NCBI GenBank assembly: GCA_028688055.1
Contig: JAQTYZ010000001.1
Location: 1-39,865, forward strand
Length of the DNA: 39,865 nucleotides
From: Patescibacteria group bacterium
GTDB lineage: Bacteria > Patescibacteriota > Patescibacteriia > Buchananbacterales > UBA6539
Reading direction: 5' to 3'
In this document: positions 39,023-39,865 of the stretch, piece by piece
How positions within the stretch are numbered: position 1 is the stretch's first letter
Layout of the letters: the number at the start of each line of letters is the position of its first letter
Translations under genes and position numbers: made by a program
Notes under the pieces: generated by a model
What the model saw: the letters and a program-made list of their open reading frames with translations, nothing else
The model's database searches: none
Told to the model about the DNA's origin: nothing

Positions 39023-39595
39023 GTGTCAACATATTTAACCAAAGGCATTATTTTAAAGAAATCTGATCTGCGCGAAGTTGATCAGCTTTTTAGTATTTAT
39101 ACCGAACACCACGGCAAGGTTTCAGCCATCGGGCGTGGCACTAAAAAAATGGTCAGCAAGCTCAATGGCCAGTTGTCGTATTTTGGTATAATTTATTTGA
39201 TGCTGGCGCGCGGGAAGGTTTATGATCATGTCGCGGCGGCGGAAATGGTTATTAATTTTTCGAGTGTCACCACCAATTTAAAAAAAATTGTTTTAGCTTC
39301 ATTCGCCCTCGAGCTCGTTGATAAGTTAACTAAGCTTGAAGAGCCGGATAGTCGCATTTTTAGTTTGCTGTCAAAATATTTGGAGTCGATCAATGAACAC
39401 GACTTTAAAGACGATGAGTGGGAGATTATCCGCCAAGCTTTTGTGGTTAAGCTTTTAGCTCTATTGGGCTTTGATCCGCCGACTCAGGTAATAAATCAGC
39501 CCAAAAAATTGGATCATTTTTTGCACCAGCAGTTGGATGTTCAGCTAAATAGCGATAAATTTTTGCATCGAATTAAGCCCTTGACGACTGGCTGA
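39023..39595 (+). CDS. recO: DNA repair protein RecO, short form
   Basis: 190 residues against about 240. The N-terminal OB fold is clear (TKGIILKKSDLREVDQLFSIYTEHHGKVSAIGRG) followed by the helical domain. The C-terminal zinc-binding part of canonical RecO (four Cys) is missing, and the frame ends at RIKPLTTG with TGA. The start is GTG 39023, four bases after ruvX. It would help RecR load RecA on SSB-coated DNA. Shortening is common in reduced genomes, so the gene is probably functional. Confidence 0.88.
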   Translation: MSTYLTKGIILKKSDLREVDQLFSIYTEHHGKVSAIGRGTKKMVSKLNGQLSYFGIIYLMLARGKVYDHVAAAEMVINFSSVTTNLKKIVLASFALELVDKLTKLEEPDSRIFSLLSKYLESINEHDFKDDEWEIIRQAFVVKLLALLGFDPPTQVINQPKKLDHFLHQQLDVQLNSDKFLHRIKPLTTG

Positions 39596-39609
39596 TGATT
39601 TGATAAAGT
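39581..39609 (+). promoter_or_regulatory. Promoter inside the end of recO
   Basis: TTGACG (39581-39586), 17-base spacer, TAAAGT (39604-39609); the same form as the Ile leader promoter. It points to the gene at the right edge. Confidence 0.6.
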
Positions 39610-39620
39610 TGGTTGAAGGA

Positions 39621-39669
39621 GGTTGTTATTTGACAACCAATAACAAACGGCACGAGCCGTTATTTTTTT
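39621..39669 (+). terminator. Terminator with an upstream competing hairpin region
   Basis: Terminator: AACGGC (39646-39651), loop ACGA, GCCGTT (39656-39661), A, seven T. Upstream, GGTTGT (39621-39626) pairs with ACAACC (39633-39638), or GTTATT with AATAAC (39625-39630 with 39639-39644). It may simply end recO or be an attenuator for the gene at the edge. No convincing leader peptide is seen. Confidence 0.7.
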
Positions 39670-39767
39670 GTGCCATTTTTGGCAAACCAGAAGACTGGAG
39701 GAATAATAGTCTTGAAGTCATACTTGGGGCATGACATGAGTGGTAGAAACAAAACGGAGGTTGGAGT

Positions 39768-39865
39768 ATGAAGCACTGTTTAGGTATTGATTTGATGACG
39801 GCAGACGAAATCTGTCGGGTAGTGACAAGGAGTCTCAGGCTCTTGCCCTACTTCTATTGGAATAA
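39768..39865 (+). CDS. Start of a gene cut by the window edge, possibly ornithine carbamoyltransferase
   Basis: The frame opens at ATG 39768 behind CGGAGG and runs 32 codons to the edge. MKHCLGIDLMTADEI resembles the KHFLxLxDLTxxEL start of ornithine carbamoyltransferase. A strong Shine-Dalgarno site and GC-rich codons are like the amino-acid island at 9.4-16.8 kb. The fragment is too short to be sure of the family. Confidence 0.4.
   Translation, partial: MKHCLGIDLMTADEICRVVTRSLRLLPYFYWN

Noticed and set aside
39630-39734. 34-codon ORF from TTG behind AAGGAGG
   Set aside because: It reads straight through a strong terminator hairpin and its T-run and resembles no protein.

Overview
The window looks like a chromosomal piece of a Candidate Phyla Radiation (Patescibacteria) bacterium, probably Parcubacteria-like. 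The evidence is a str-S10-spc ribosomal block with no gene for uL30 between rpsE and rplO (only 12 bases lie between them), ribosomal proteins with long charged tails, ComEC split into two genes, a short RecO, small tightly packed genes, and an exported protein with the N-terminal layout common in that group. TGA is used as a normal stop (cimA, recO), so the code is standard code 11. The assignment is inference; no 16S rRNA gene is present.

Layout. 1-9020 is a mixed metabolic and regulatory stretch: the 3' part of a glutamine synthetase, a noncoding stretch with palindromic repeats, a PfkB-family kinase next to S-adenosylhomocysteinase, a high-GC unknown gene on the minus strand, split comEC, a CheY-like regulator, a long nucleoside diphosphate kinase, a small HTH gene with phased upstream repeats, and an exported protein gene broken by one in-frame stop. 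9229-16827 is an amino-acid island of visibly higher GC with strong Shine-Dalgarno sites: citramalate synthase, two small unknown genes, a membrane zinc-ribbon protein with 2-isopropylmalate synthase, a noncanonical tRNA-like gene, and an unknown internally duplicated protein with DAHP synthase. 16826-20999 holds a structured RNA ahead of an IMPase-family gene, tRNA-Pro(GGG), pyrE, mgtE, rpmB (minus strand) and a site-2-type protease. 21008-39595 is the ribosomal and translation block: rpsL, rpsG, fusA, a small unknown, tuf, then rpsJ through secY, then adk, map, ruvX and recO. The right edge cuts a gene that may encode a carbamoyltransferase.

The most interesting system is in the island. Five transcription units each begin with a promoter lying almost on top of a short leader ORF. 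The leaders carry runs of one amino acid's codons: Ile before citramalate synthase, Val before two unknown genes, Leu before leuA, Pro/Leu before the tRNA-like gene, and Phe before the DAHP synthase unit. In every case the end of the leader ORF can pair with the 5' arm of the following intrinsic terminator, giving mutually exclusive antiterminator and terminator helices. This is the logic of classical ribosome-mediated attenuation, used repeatedly and on leaderless or nearly leaderless transcripts. The Ile and Leu leaders share a common tail, which suggests a duplicated module whose control codons were exchanged. The control codon matches the product of the enzyme where the enzyme is recognisable. 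The two unknown genes behind the Val leader and the unknown gene behind the Phe leader are therefore candidates for functions tied to those amino acids.
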